Counted from the first letter of the stretch, positions 37,093 through 51,400 are shown. The stretch: 64,000 nt of DNA from Eumeta japonica (GCA_005406025.1 BGZK01000755.1:62001-126000), one strand, 5' to 3'. Translations and numbers: made by a program. The notes: generated from the sequence alone by a model not told the origin.

Positions 37093-37558
37093 ATTGGGTA
37101 TTACAATTATGACATTTCTTTCCAATATTTAAGACACCATATAATAATTTTTGAAACATAGAATTTGTTATGCCAGATTACGTTTTGAAACACATATCAT
37201 ATAACCACATAACCAAAGAACATATAACCTCAAAATACATTCAATAGTCGTCAATCGTATATGTACAGAACAATAATATAGAAACGTTACATAAGTCAGT
37301 CAGGTTCGCAGAACAATGAGAATTGTTTCAATTGTTAGATATAAACTTTTGAGTACACGTTCCTCAATGTGATTTATTTCAAATAGACGTTGAATTTAAA
37401 ATAAGTCAAATTACTGATTTTTTTTTAATTGGATGGTATACCATTTTTACAAATATTGTATTTTGAAATTCAGGCACTAAAATTAAATATTTGAAATGTA
37501 ACTTTTGACAATTTATCACTTATAATAACGTCTTGGAAACCAACGATTTGATGGCTTA

Positions 37559-39588
37559 TTGAATTTGGCCCCACTTTTTTTTAAATTATTGATTCTTTTT
37601 ATTTTTAATTATTTGTTCGTCTTTTCATCGTTATTGTTCGAATGTAAAAAAATGTTGTTCATTTTTTGTTTATTTATAATGAATTAAACAAATTTTTACC
37701 CTTAAGTTGGCCCCCCCTTACTAGAGATCTTCATTTTTGTCAATCAAATTAATATACTTTGATTAATTATCGGTTGTTCGATCACTGTTGATGATTGTTC
37801 GATCATAAAAACAATTAAATCTTTAATTATCAATTATTTTTCTTAATAAACAGCCATCATTCTACAGCTGCATTGAGCATGCGTCCTGCAGTAAAAGCCT
37901 TAAAAAATTCTGGGTTACCTTTTGAAGTGTTTACTGCATAGCCTAGTGGTTATCAAAGTCAAACATTTAAAATAGTTGTTAATAAAAATTGAAACAATAT
38001 CCCTAAAATGAGAAATCTGATTTTCGACTGTTCCTTCAAAGACCCAGTATACACACACCGGTAAAATTATATATTTTCTATTAATTAAAGAAAACATGAG
38101 CAAATTTTTTTCTTCAAACGATTTCAAAATTAACTTTTCTATCGTTATAACATAATAGGTTTTGTGGATCTGATTAGAGAGCCACAATTAACGATCTGAT
38201 TATCATCATTACTTAACAGAGAAATAATCTGAAAATGGATCAAAGGACTCAAATATGCCGACAGAGACGACAACAAAAACAATGTTTTAGAAAAGCTATT
38301 GGAGAACCTAATATGCAAAATGTACAACTTCAGCAACATTTTGATATGTAATGACTAAAAGAACTCTAACATTTATTTCTATTTTTAAATTTCACTTAAA
38401 CAATTAACAATTTTAATTTATTCAAAACCGGAGAAGTGTCAGTGGCATGACGCACTGACACTTGATGGAAAGCGTGATTGAATTCGGAAATTCGAAAACT
38501 TTGTAACAATGAAAAAGTAAAACAAACTTTCTCACAAAAAAATTTTGTTTCCCGATAGAAAATTCTAACATTCGGATTGACGAACCGAGCGTAAGTTGAA
38601 ATTAAAAACATAGGGAATATCCTGGTAGCTGAGTCCTAGATAACTACATTTTTCATGGACGTGGACGAAGAGAGCATGGTGGTGCATAAAGACCATCCAA
38701 ACCAACAGGGTTAAAGCTGGCAATAAACGCTTGAATACTGTGAAATTGAAAACGATTTTGAGGAACCCAATTTCAACTTCGAGAACTTACGTAAATTTTA
38801 ATTAACATTACTCCTTATTACACTGAGAAAAAGCTTTGCTTGAACTATTTGAGTCAAGGTAACTTTAGAACACTAGCTATTTCAATGTAACCATTGAATA
38901 CTGCAAAGTTCTCGGAGAATACTGAAATGTATGATCTAGCTAAAGAATTCAGCGAATGCGCTGAACTCTTTGGTCGCCTGACTACCTAGAACTTTCAATA
39001 TTTATTTAACTCGATTTATTAAAACCACGATATCGTAAACTAATTGTTGACATTTTTTTGTTGAAGTGCATGCTTTTTGTTTTGTTAATTGCGTTTGGTT
39101 AGATGAAAAAGTAACCATAAATAATTGGGATTTCATCTGTTTTAATGGTTTGTCAAATATTGTTTTGATCTGTATACAAAATAATCAGAGAATTTAAACG
39201 CAACCATTAAAAAAACGCCAGTGAATACGACCATTGCAAGCTGACTGACAACACTAACGCATGCGCATTGCAGCCGTAGGGTGATGGCTGTTTATTAAAT
39301 TAAAAATAATTGATGATAAAGGATTTAATTGTTTTTATGATCGACCAGTCATCAATAGTGATCGAACAAATAATAATTAATCAAAATATATTGATTTGAA
39401 CGATAAAAATGAAAATCTCTAGTAAGGGTGGCCAACTTAAGGGTAAACATATGTTTAATTAATTATAAATAAACAAAAAACGAACAAACAATGTTTACAT
39501 TCGAACAATAACGAACAAACGACGAACAAATAATTAAAAATAAAAAAAACCAAAAATCAAAAAAAGTGAAGCCAGATTCAGTGACTTC
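37559..39588. mobile_element. 2-kb foldback element with about 340-bp inverted arms
   Basis: The left arm, about 37559-37900, and the right arm, about 39235-39588, are reverse complements with roughly 85-90% identity by eye. Shared landmarks are TTGGCCCCACTTTTTTT at the left end against TGGCTTCACTTTTTTT read in from the right, 'TTAATTATTTGTTCGTC', 'CCCTTAAGTTGGCC', 'TTACTAGAGAT', 'TGTTCGATCACT' and 'AATAAACAGCCATCA'. The 1.3-kb spacer has no recognised transposase. Its clearest frame is 38235-38351 on the + strand, 38 residues beginning MDQRTQICRQRRQQK, very basic. Target duplications could not be fixed. Confidence 0.8.
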
Positions 39589-42281
39589 AATTTAATTTAT
39601 GCAAAACTCACACTAAATTTGTCTAACTTTTTAATCAAGTATTTTGACCTGCTATGTTACTGTGTTCAAATCTTAGGCGGATTACGATTTTAATTTCTTA
39701 CTTCAAACAATAATTTTTATTTTTATCGTCGGTCTTTATATGATACAAAGTATTTGTCCCCGAAATTGTATTTGTATTCTTCTTAAGTTACAAAAAAAAA
39801 AAACGTTTCACGAATATATGGAGCTCCGGCTTACATTTAGTACCTAACTAATTTAAAAACACAATAAACTTCAGTGTTTTGTCCATCATTTTAGCTTATT
39901 TTAGGTTAGTTTTTTGTACATAGCTATTGAACATATAATATGGGCAATACTTAATTTTTAAAATAAAGACGGCGCTAATGACAATAAATGTTCACGGGCT
40001 AGCATGTCGGCGGACAAGAGAGATAAAGTCACATAAGCGAAAAAGAAGATAACAGTGCATTTTTTTCTTTTGTATGACTGCTATATCGCCGGACATGCTC
40101 GCTCTTGAACACAAGCTTTATGTTTATTGAAGTATATTGAAATTTCAAAAAATGTTCGTTTACAATTATACTTAACACGACAAAACAAAATAGTATATAT
40201 AAGAAACTGTGTTTGTAATATTATTATGTTATAAGTTATTCTTATAGTATATTCAGTTTGTGATTGATTGATAGTTGATGGCTTTCAAAACGAATACATT
40301 GTTAATTAAAGATTTTGTCAAAAAAAACTTCAAAATTTGTAATTTTATTATTTTTGCAATGATTTTCATTCGATTTTGTTACATATGTGCAAAGTGTAAG
40401 TCAGATATGAAACGTCTCCTTTCCAGCAGTCATGTCATATATTTATACATTCAAACATTTTTTATGAATATTTAAAAATCATTAATTTTATTTTAATGGT
40501 CGGTTATGCTTATTGTTTGCTTTGTTTAAAAAAAGAAGCCGTGTTAGAGTGGGTGATGAGGATTGAGAAGAAGGGGAAAGGAAGATATGGTATGAAAGGC
40601 TGAGAAAGACAAAAACGAAACTAAGAGAGAGTTTCAACAATCTGATTGTGACTATATAATTTATAGTAATGGTTTAACAATAAGAAAGTTACAATAAATT
40701 AAATCGAACAATAGTGTTTTTATATTGCGTCTTTTGTCAGTATTATAGCCTATTATTAATTTATTACAAATGTGACGATGTTTGGTTGTTTGTAATTCAA
40801 TTACGCATAAACGGCTAGATGGATTTGGATGAAATTTAGCACACAGATGACATATTTTTTGGATTATATGCGTGATATTTAAATCTCCCACTAAACAGAA
40901 GCGGATTTACCAGCAGGCTGAGTAAGCTGGAACCGAGGGCGGTAGATTTTAGGGGCGGCAAATTTGGGGCAAAATTTTTCGTCTTACACAAAATTGAAAA
41001 GATAGTTTACATAACAAAAATCTAAAAGAAGAACCGATTAAGGAAACGGTTAAAAATTTTGCATTATTAATTCTCAGTATCGCAATTTTTAGAAATTTTT
41101 ATATAACACTAAGAAATATGGCAATAAAATACATTTTTTGGAATTACTGACTATTATATAATGCTATAATATAATAATAAATAGAACATGTGCAATAAAC
41201 TATCCATTACGTGTAAAAACATACATCGTTGGTGACAAACCTTGAAATAGCTTTTGCAACAACGGTAATTAGCAGATCTCAGTTTGCGTCACTGAGCATA
41301 GATATAGTTTGCGCAAGGGCAGCGCGGAGATGTATAAGCTTCTCAATCTGGAATGTAGATTGTGGGTGGACACAGTAGGGTAGTATTAGTAAAAACATGA
41401 TACACCAATACACTTGTTGTGCGTTCTAGCGTTGTTCTTCTTTTGTATGATTGCTTTTTTTTGCATTTGGATTTTTATTTTTGTAGTCAGGGCAGATGTT
41501 GACAAACGTTGGCTTAATGATAGTTAAATATTTATGGAGGAACTACGACGACATACTTAGCTTGAATTTTTCATTACTTTTGATTGTTGTATATTACAGT
41601 TTTGAACTATCTATTATACACAAATTAATAGTAAACAAATATTGACTCAGATTGAGCAGTGCGTGGAAATGTACAGTAAAAAACATAAATAAAACCGTAG
41701 TATATAAATTTATTTCTTAAAAACATTCAACATTTTGGTTTCCTTCTTAATTCTAATATTTACAAATCACTATAAGTTATTTAGATAAGTCACATAATAT
41801 TAAAGGTACACACACAAATCATTCACGCAAATTCAATAAGATTTTCAAAGGATCTAGTAGATAACAAGAAAATAGGTACTTACATAAGTTCATCTAAGTT
41901 ACAGAATAAAATCTTATCAAATTATTATCAACTGTACATAAATTCTAAAATATATACTTAAAGTTTTGTTCAAATGGTTTTATACGATGTTGATTAAGTA
42001 TTATTTTGTACCTTTACTTGGCATTTGTTTACCTTAAAATTGGCTTAGATTCAATTAATAAAAAAAAACCTATTAGTTAAATCACACAGTGTTAAGATAT
42101 GGCAATAAATTTAACTGTACAATGTTAAATAAAATTAAAATTTCAAATGCACATAAGTTAACAAAAAAATGGTAGCTTTATAATGTGCCATATTTATATA
42201 AATCTAGTTACTAAGCCAGTCTTTAGGAATGACATCGTAAGTCGCATCGTTGGGCACTGGCGCTGTCAATGCTATCGTGGG
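39589..42281. other. Intergenic DNA with old repeats
   Basis: No gene seen. A LINE-like tail piece with 'GGATTTGGATGAAATTTAGC' and 'CACACAGATGA' lies at about 40800-40860. A 'GGGCGGCAAATTTGGGG' repeat-like stretch lies near 40940. The part from about 41700 to 42281 is probably the 3' UTR and downstream flank of the Corin-like gene. Confidence 0.5.
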
Positions 42282-42479
42282 TCACCTCGCGGCCGGGTGC
42301 GCCGCGTCGCTGACGGTGCGCCGCACCCAGTCAAGATGTGACGCTACCGAATCGTATATACGTGGCCGACCCAGCCCGATCTTCGAACAAGCGATCCGCC
42401 ATCCGCTCACGCCGGCTAACGACCAACGCTTGCTGCGCTCGTCGAAGCAGACCATCGAACTGCCCGCATATTCTTCTTT
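42282..42479 (-). CDS. Corin: Corin-like exon: C-terminal part of the protease-like domain
   Basis: Encodes the end of the trypsin fold. 'YAGSSMVCFDER' stands where active enzymes have GDSGGPLVC, so Ser195 is not in its motif; aligning back from the Cys puts Ala there. It is followed by 'WSLAGVSGWRIACSK' and 'RPRIYDSVASHLDWV', which match the substrate-pocket strand and the last helix. Stop TGA at 42284-42282. Acceptor at TTTTGAAG before 42479, phase 0. Confidence 0.85.
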   Translation of the reverse strand, partial: KEEYAGSSMVCFDERSKRWSLAGVSGWRIACSKIGLGRPRIYDSVASHLDWVRRTVSDAAHPAAR

Positions 42480-45400
42480 CTTCAAAATCAAAATGATAAA
42501 TCAGTAAAATAAATATTAAATCTTAATCTATATTCAAATAAATATCTTAATCTATATTCAAACATTGGGTCTAGTCGCCGGGATGTATGAATGGATTCGT
42601 GGTGTATAGGAAATTTCTGTGAATATATTTAACTTCGTCATACAACATATAAGCCATCGCAGTAGTTCACTGAATAGAAAACAGGAGAATTTAGATGAAA
42701 CATCGATGGACGGGGATGACTGAAGATTATCGCCATGTTAATTTTTTTACCACACAAAGGAACAATGGTGGGTAATGCAATCGTGTATACAGAATGGCCA
42801 ATCTGGTATAGTCAACAATCGCTATGAGTAGACGGCATTATACTCGTATATGAACACAAAAAGCGTTTTTAAATTGAGACTTTATCTATATCTACTATAT
42901 GACTAGGCTAAATTTAGAGACAACTTAAAATGACCATCAAACTATCAGCATTAAATTAACATAGAATAATCAAAAACTATAGTTTTTGATAATTCTAAGT
43001 ATTTTGTTTGCTTATAAACAAAAAAAGCCGCAGTAGACAGTTTTTACATATCGCGCATAGACACAGAGCGGGTTATGACTTTGTTTATTAATTTTTACAC
43101 CATCTCATATCTATGAAAATATTATTTTATAAACACTAATTAAAAATAAAAGCTTTAGGATTTCTGTTTATTCTCATATGCTTTCAATGCTATACTGATA
43201 GTTGAACCATTATGTTGTTCAAGTGAGTTGTTAAGTGAGCCGCTGCGATGGCCCATCATGAGGGGCGGTATAAGAAGTATTGCATTCGAGTTGGGCCCCA
43301 AGTCAAGTTAAGATCAAATTCAAATTCAAAATATTTTTGTTTCATGGGTTATAAAATAACACTTGAAATACGTCATAATTTTTATACGAATGAACGCTTT
43401 ATCGTTCTTTCGGAAGTTAATTTTACCTCAAGAAGAACAAACAAGAAACTTAAGGGTAGCTCTTTTCTATTATTACCACACATAGCCAAAACAAATATAA
43501 GACCATTGATAAATAAAACTACTTGATAAGAAGTCGAGTCGCTTACGCCCATGGATGGTTGTCTTCTATAAATATTTGGAAATGGTATAATACCTTTTTT
43601 TGCTGAGCGATTGTTTCATAGTGCTCTTAAATCGATATAAGGGTTAAATTACTATATGTATTAAATTGATGTACAGCGACCCTACTGAATGTACAGGATG
43701 TATTTTCGAATGCAGTAGACCAAAAAAGCACACGAAATGTCAAATAATTCTGCACACTTTTTAAAAGCGATTTTCTAATTTAGATATTCTATACGCATTT
43801 GTGACTTAACATAGTCGACTAACATTTAAACACAGTTCAGTTTTATTTCTGGTACTCAGTTTATATCGATCATTTTATTTAAACATTTCTATTTTTTTAA
43901 TATGATAAATTTTCATATATGAATTGGGTTTTGATTCCAATTTCCTTAAACTTATTTTTAAAAGATAAACAAGGTCCAAAGTTGTAAATTAAGCGAACGA
44001 CTCGCTTCTGCAGCACGAAAATTCTATGAATATTCTAATGTTCATAGAATTATCAAATAAAGTAAACTAATCTAGAAGTTCAGATGTCTAATAAATTTCG
44101 TAATTTTTTTTTTGACTGCATAGGCGGTAGACCTATGCCTTTTCGCCAACTTCATGATAAACGTGACCCCATCGAAGACTGTTATAGAGTAATTCCTAAA
44201 AATGCGGTAGCATTAACAAACTCCAATTCTTCGTTATATTCTGAAATAGTTTCGAATCCATATCCTACATCTGAGAGTGAGATTTTTTACATTTTATTTT
44301 CATTTCATTAAGAAGTAGGTTATTTGCAGTAAAAATTTGTTTACTTAATTTTACTACCTTAGAGATCGTTAACGATCATTTATATCTATTGAATATTTTT
44401 AAATTTTCAGAGCCCTTATGTCCAAATGAAACCGTTGGTGACGGCCAATTTGCATCGTATGTACAGGTGATTAAGTCAAATAGTTAGTGCAATATGAATT
44501 TCTGTGATCCAAACACGAATGTGTACATAATTTTAAAATTAGGTGTCTTAATTGAGAAATCTGAGGAAAATATATCTTTGTTCCCCTTATATTCGAATTT
44601 ACTGAGCCTAAGCTTTAAATAAAAAAATACGAGAAATAGTTTAGTAGATTATAGGAAAATATATAAAAAGTCTGCAAGCTCTTAAAATAATGTAAATCTC
44701 TTAATATTTTGCACACAAACTTACATTTGCAGTTATTTTACTTATAGTGAGATTAAAAAGAACTGGCCAAGAGCATGTTGGACTATGATCATTATAGGAT
44801 TCCGAAGCCATTATTACAAAGAAATGCACTATAGACAAAAAAGTACGTTGTTACACTTTTTCCATGTTTCCCACACAGAATAGTTATAAGCACTTTAGTC
44901 GCTTATAACTAGAAACACAAGTAGGCATGTTGACTATTAAAATAGTGTAAACTAAAGTGCGTCAGTAAAAGAGCGAATCGTCATGGCACTTACGTCCTTT
45001 TGTTGATAAGCGCAGTTTTTCGGTAATAACTCAAAAATGAAATACCTACTGTTTTTGAGTTATTACCGAAAATAATAAATACTTTCAAGGAAATTATTTT
45101 GAGCATTTTTTTCATATTTTTTGGACATACGGTTTAGAAAATAAAAGGGGGGGACAATTTCTGCTACTTTCAGCGTGATTATTTCCAAAATTATTCACGT
45201 AATCAGAAAAATTGCTTAGAAACCTTAAAGTGATTTTAAAAGAATTGTCGAAATATGTGCCACACATATTTTCTGAAAAAAAAAATTTTTCAGCTTCTGT
45301 TACATATATGGTGTGCCCCCCCCCCCCACCTAAAACATTTATTTTTATTATTTAACCACTAGACTAAGTAGCGGCTTATACAAAACATTGTAAATTTCAT

Positions 45401-48400
45401 CTATATACATTTTGAAGTTTTTGAAACAAATGTCTGTGACAAACGGACGGGCGGACATGACAAAACTATAAGGGTTCCGTTTTTGCCATTGTCGCTCGGA
45501 ACCCTAAAGATGGTGTCATCGTACGGAATCCGCTCCACGCGAGTTTAACTCGCATTTGTACGGTTTTTTTTGCGACATGCAATTAAGCACACACTCACAT
45601 CGCAATCGTCCTGATCGTAGAGCGGTTCCGCGCAGATGCCGTTGACGGTCGCGATGCTGACATTTTCACAGTTCTGCATAGGCGCGGGCGTAACCTGCAC
45701 TCTCTGTAATTGGTCGCGATGGCGCGTCCACGTCAGCGCGTTGCACGTCACGGCCTCGTTGTTCTGGATGAGGTCGGCGCCGGCTTCGGGCAGGCAGATC
45801 GGTCGTACGAAGTCGGTCATCTCGACCGGCTCCTCGAGCCGCACCAGCGCCAGCATGCTGCCCTCTACCGGTGATCGCACCATTCCCACTATCCTTCGCT
45901 CCTGCTGCCAGGGTGTGGTGCTCTGAATGCGCACGGTACCCAGCCGCGCACTCCATTCGGCTTTAGGTTGACCCTTTAACATGAAGGAATATATTGAAAA
46001 TCATGACAGTATTAATAAAATTTATAATAATCTATTTTATATAAGTAGTCGTGGTTCAATAAAATAATATTGTTGTTATATTATTATAGTGGATCAGTGA
46101 TTAAGAACATCGCTTTCGGATGTTAAGTTGTCGAGTTTTAACGAATCCGGACTATTGACGAGTAAGCGAGATCACTCACAATTAACGAGTAAGTTTTTGA
46201 CTTAAGTCAGATTAAACCACTTGTTCCGCCCCTATACAAGAGAGCATGTCGAGTCGTGAATCCCGGATGTTGGCATTACATCAAAACGGCTGTTAGCCGC
46301 CCACAAATCGCACCGCGCCGGGGTGGACAGTTTAAAGCTTAAGTCGCTGAATTTGATTTAAAAATATTGTGGGAACCTTCCCACAATATTGTTAACTACT
46401 AAGGCACACCTTTCCTTAGTAGAGGAACGATTAAAGTTCGGCTTGTATATTTTGATTCATTATGATGAAAAAACTAAAAACAAAGTGACACATTTGTAAG
46501 CGAATTAAATAAAAAAACGTCACAATAAAATAGCGTTAAAATTTATTGTGACGCAAACCCCATTTACATAAAAAATGACATAATCCTTGATGATATCAAC
46601 TATATAAACGTCATACGTCGTGTATAATGCATACACTAAAATGTAACAACAAATAAAAGATTTACTAAACACGAGTGGAATCGCGTCAAGGGCTTCCAAC
46701 TGAGTGAAAAAATGCATTCTTTTTCTTAATTATATAATACAAATATTTTGGTGGTGTTAGGTAACCCTAGATGCACGAGTCTGACTTGCACTTGACTCAT
46801 TTCTATCGGTAATGGCAAGAAAAACCTGGAAGCAAGCAGCGGTTGTGATGAGCCATGCCGGATGCACGAGGGCCGCGTCACAGGCGTGAACGTGGGTTCG
46901 CAAAAGCGCAGCCTGCCACGGCCAGTCGCCCGGCAATGCTGATCGCCCCAACCCCTCCACGCCCGCTGCTGCGCGAGCGCCTCGCGCCGACGCTATTCCG
47001 CACTCTGACGATTGGAAAACATTATCATATTCATCAATTATATTACAGAAATCATCCGATAATTCTTAAATTATAGTGTCCAAGTCATTTATATATGTCG
47101 GACACATACCGAAGTGGGTACCCGAGGACTGCAATAACCAGAAACATTATATTATTTAGCTAAAAAGAAAAGAGTGTTTGTATCATTTTCGAGAAATGAT
47201 TATAAAACCCAGCAAAAAATCGCACAACTAGCATCCTTTGCCATAGTTTTTGGCAGTAACGTACATTGCTCATTTATTTGTCAAAGGTACTCCCTTTTTA
47301 CGAATACCATTGTATGTACACATTAGGTAAGAAACGATTCTTTTTAATTGCAAATAAGCATGGTAATTATTTTTGTTTCATAATTGGATTACCCCTTAGG
47401 TGATAAAAACTTGATCTTGCTCATTTAATTATTTCAGATCTTCAAAACTGGTTGACCTCACGCACGGCATATTCGAGGTTGTTAAAAAACAACATATAGT
47501 TATTTAAAGATGATATATTTTTCGATCCAATTAGTCAATATTTTCGCCAAACCTTCATTTCGGGCATAACAAGATAAGTTTCAAGTGTATATCAAAAGAT
47601 AATTTTGTAACGTGATGCATGTTTGAAGTCTCACCGAGTTGATCGCAAACGACCTTGAGCACTCGCCGCTCAGGACAATCCGTTCGGATGAAGGAGATTT
47701 CCGGCGCGAACGGATCCACCACTTCCACGTAGTCGGGCGCTTCCGAAGCCGGCTCGTCTTCGGGAGGAGCTTCGCTGTCCAGAACCACTTCCGCGCCGGC
47801 AGCCCCTCTGATGTAATCAAGTAAGAATTAATTGATTTTTACCTCGATCTGTAGACGAATCTTAGATATTCGTGTTGATAATACTTAAATAGAGATAATG
47901 GATCGTGACTGACGAGAAAGTGAGAGATCGACAAAGGGAGGCGGCGAGGCTGGCGAGCGCCGTGCGGTCTTGCTGGTAGGGCGCGGCGCACAGCTTGCCG
48001 AAGCGGCCGCGCTCCGCCCACACCGCGTAGCCGCCGCGCGTCCGCACCGCGCCCATCGTGCTCTCGGCTAGTTCTCGACGCCATCCGGAGAGCGACCGCG
48101 CGACCCACACTACCGACACAAACATTTAAATACAACCATGTCATTACTCACCTAACTGCTAATAACTCGCTTATTTCGATTCTTAAAACGATAACGAGGA
48201 TTATAGATAACACCTAACTTGGCATCGAACCGAATTAAAATCAAATTAAGCTTGTAATATTCATCTGTTATATTCACATTCAAAGTGTATAAATGTGCAA
48301 AGTAACTAACAGCATCCGGCTTCGTCGCTGGCGTCGGGACAGTCGGGCGTGCCGTCACAGCGCAGATGCTGCGCGAGACAATGTTTGTGCAGTGCACAGC

Positions 48401-51400
48401 GCAGCCCCGGCCCGGCGCAGTGCGCGCAGCCCCGCTCGTCGCTCGCGTCCGCACAGTCCGGCACTCCGTCGCAAGCTCGTCGCGACAACGCCAGCCGTTC
48501 CAGGCCAGCTCGACATTCTAAGTGATACATGTAATACCTAAGTACATTTATCACAATGCAGAGTACAGTTATGCATCTGATCCATGTTGTAACGCCGACA
48601 AAACATTCAAGAAAGGGATAAACTACACATTATTTTCATTATTATGAATACAAAAAGATTATTACGCGATTGATAATAGTAATCGTATTTCCTTTATTTT
48701 GATGAATGCAATTATTTCAATATCTCTATTGGATGGCTATTTATTATTGATTTTTTTTTAGATGAGAGATAATAAATCTTTTTTCAGGTCTGTAAAACGA
48801 CCTATATCGTGTTTACCTGGTTCCGGGTTACAGGAGTCCGGACCGAAATAGTCGGGAAAACGTGCACAGTCGAAATGAGGCCTCAGCCGCTCCGGCAACC
48901 GCGAGCCGCAGCCCGCGTGGAAGGCGCGGCAGTAGGCGTGGCACGGGCGTACCACACGATTTTCGCTGCACCGCGGTTGTAACATTTGACATACAAAATC
49001 CTGCGGCACAAGATTAAAACGATTGACATTGAAACGTATCACATCTAACTATCTATGTATATAAATATATAAATCGATAGGTGCATGTGGCTATGGGTAT
49101 ATGTGTCTATGTTCGCTATGGACACCGATTTTACTGTTTTCAGGAAATCGTCAGATTAGCCCAGCGGATGATTCTGTGTAGTTTGATAACGATCGGATCA
49201 ACAGATTTCTTTTTTTGACAATTGTTATATTGACGTGATAACGTGCCGGCTGCACGCACGAAAAAGCACGATTCATTGTCGCGTTCCGACTGAGCCGAGC
49301 GTGCGAGCGAGAGCATGGAACGAGCGATCTCTCTTCCACTCCATCGGCCGATGCGTCCGAGTAGAAGAGAGACAGCGGCCGCACACAACCTACACGTGAA
49401 CTGTTTTGTCAAGTGTTTATAAAGTGAAATGAAAAGTTAATGTGGTTTCCATTGTTTATTCACTTCATAAAAGTATGCAATTTCTCGTCAATGTTTTCTT
49501 ATGACGTTCTCACGTAGAATTATCGCTCGTAAACCGACTTTACAGGCAACCAATTTTTTTTCCCCTAGATATTACTGCAAAATTCCATTTTTCTATTTTT
49601 TTTCCGATGTTTGTATATTCACGACTAAAAGAAGTTTACAAGATTAATCATTGAACATGAACATCAAAAAACATGAATTTTCCAAGGCCAATTGTTTGTA
49701 GCTTGCAGTTGGCACACCGAAAAATTTATAAATTTTAACTATAAACAAAAACCTATATAATAGACAATTAGTACTATACGTACGAAGCCGAAATGGAGCG
49801 CTAGTTTTAATTGAAGGAGAGGTAATGCTAGAGGTACTAGTTCTAAAGTCCAACTGCAAAAGTATAAAGTAATTGAGAAAAAAAAAATTCATGGGACGCT
49901 ATGCTATAAAAAAAGGTCAAGAGTATTTTGACAGCTTTTAATTTTAAAATATTCATCTGGGTAAAGCTTCTAATTTTAGTTGTACATATATATTGAATAA
50001 TTTTATCGTACGTGAAGCTCAAATTTAACACGTATTTGTATCTACACGGTTTGTTATATTGTTGAGCTGAAAAGTAGTTGAGGATGCTAACTGTATTATG
50101 GCACGTATCGTCATTAGAGTTACGAGGTCTATTTTTACTCGACTGCGGACAAGTGCAAAAGGAAGAAAAGTTCCACGTTCGACTTGTATGTACGTACGTT
50201 CTTATGTTCTCTTCTAACAACTAAATTTATAGAAAGTTTTCGATAAGTTATCGTCGTTAGATTTGTTTTGATGGCGCGAGTGTCATTGCACATATTAAAG
50301 TTACAAAAATAATCAATACGACGGATTTTTGGCACTAAATTAGGCGACTTGAAAAAAAGTTTTAGCGTTGAAGATGCTTCTTCGATCGCTGCAGTGGGGT
50401 ATCCTTTGTCAATAAAAGTGCGAGACGCGCCTAGTATCCTCAATTATAATTAATAAATTATTATAGCTATAGTTTTGTTGTATTTTTTTTTTTGAATTAT
50501 TGTCAGTAACCACTGGCAGACATTTGACAAGAATTGAAAGACATCCACGCAAATGAAAAATTCCATTCTCGCCCAGCTGCAATTTGTTATATCCTTAGAT
50601 AATCAATAGATATTCTTTTATTGTTTTTTAATTGCCTTAATTCTAAATTTTATTGAAATCGGTAAAAATATAAGGGTCCTCAGTGATTCTGATGGAACCC
50701 TAAAAATATATCGGATATCCCTCTATTAGGTTACAATTATCTTTATAGTATTTTTTATTACAATCTGCCTAATTAAAGGGTTCTTAGAAATTATGACGGG
50801 TCCCTAAAAATGTATCAAATTTTCTTTATTAGTTTTCAGTTGCCTCCATTTTCAATTTACACACCATTTTTTTTTGATTGATTAAACTATGAGTTTTTAG
50901 TAATTCTCACGAAATCCCTAATTCGAAGAATTGAACCCTTGTTATTTTTTTTGTGGATAATTTCTCTCCGCGTTTTCATCCGCGTGGACATATAACGGAT
51001 CTCTACATCTTTTATATCGACTGATGATGCCGTATTCATCATATTTTTAATCCCGGTCCTCATATTTCATTTCAACTTGATTTAGATTCCAATTTCGCTC
51101 TTCCTTAATCAAACCCTATTATTCAAAAGCAATAAAATTATCCCATTTTTAAGTGTACCTATAACTCCACGCGGAAACCCAAAATATGTATTATTGTTAC
51201 AATTTATATGAAAAATCACGAAAACATTCTTCGGTGTTTGATGATTAAAGAATTGTCAAACATTTTTATTTTTATATACTATTTGACCATATTAATAAAT
51301 GAATACAAAATTGTCAGGCAAGTGGCTATGCAAGTACCTTGGTGAAATATTTTGTTCAACAAAGTTGTCATAAGTTAAAGGGATGTAACCTATTTGTAAA

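Noticed and set aside
42250..42507. + strand open frame opposite the last Corin exon.
   Set aside because: It is the antisense shadow of a GC-rich coding exon with clear trypsin-fold similarity on the minus strand.
49843..50443. Adjacent minus-strand open frames of 102 and 125 codons in a Corin intron.
   Set aside because: Two different frames, no recognisable family, no matching splice sites in phase; probably chance or a very old repeat.
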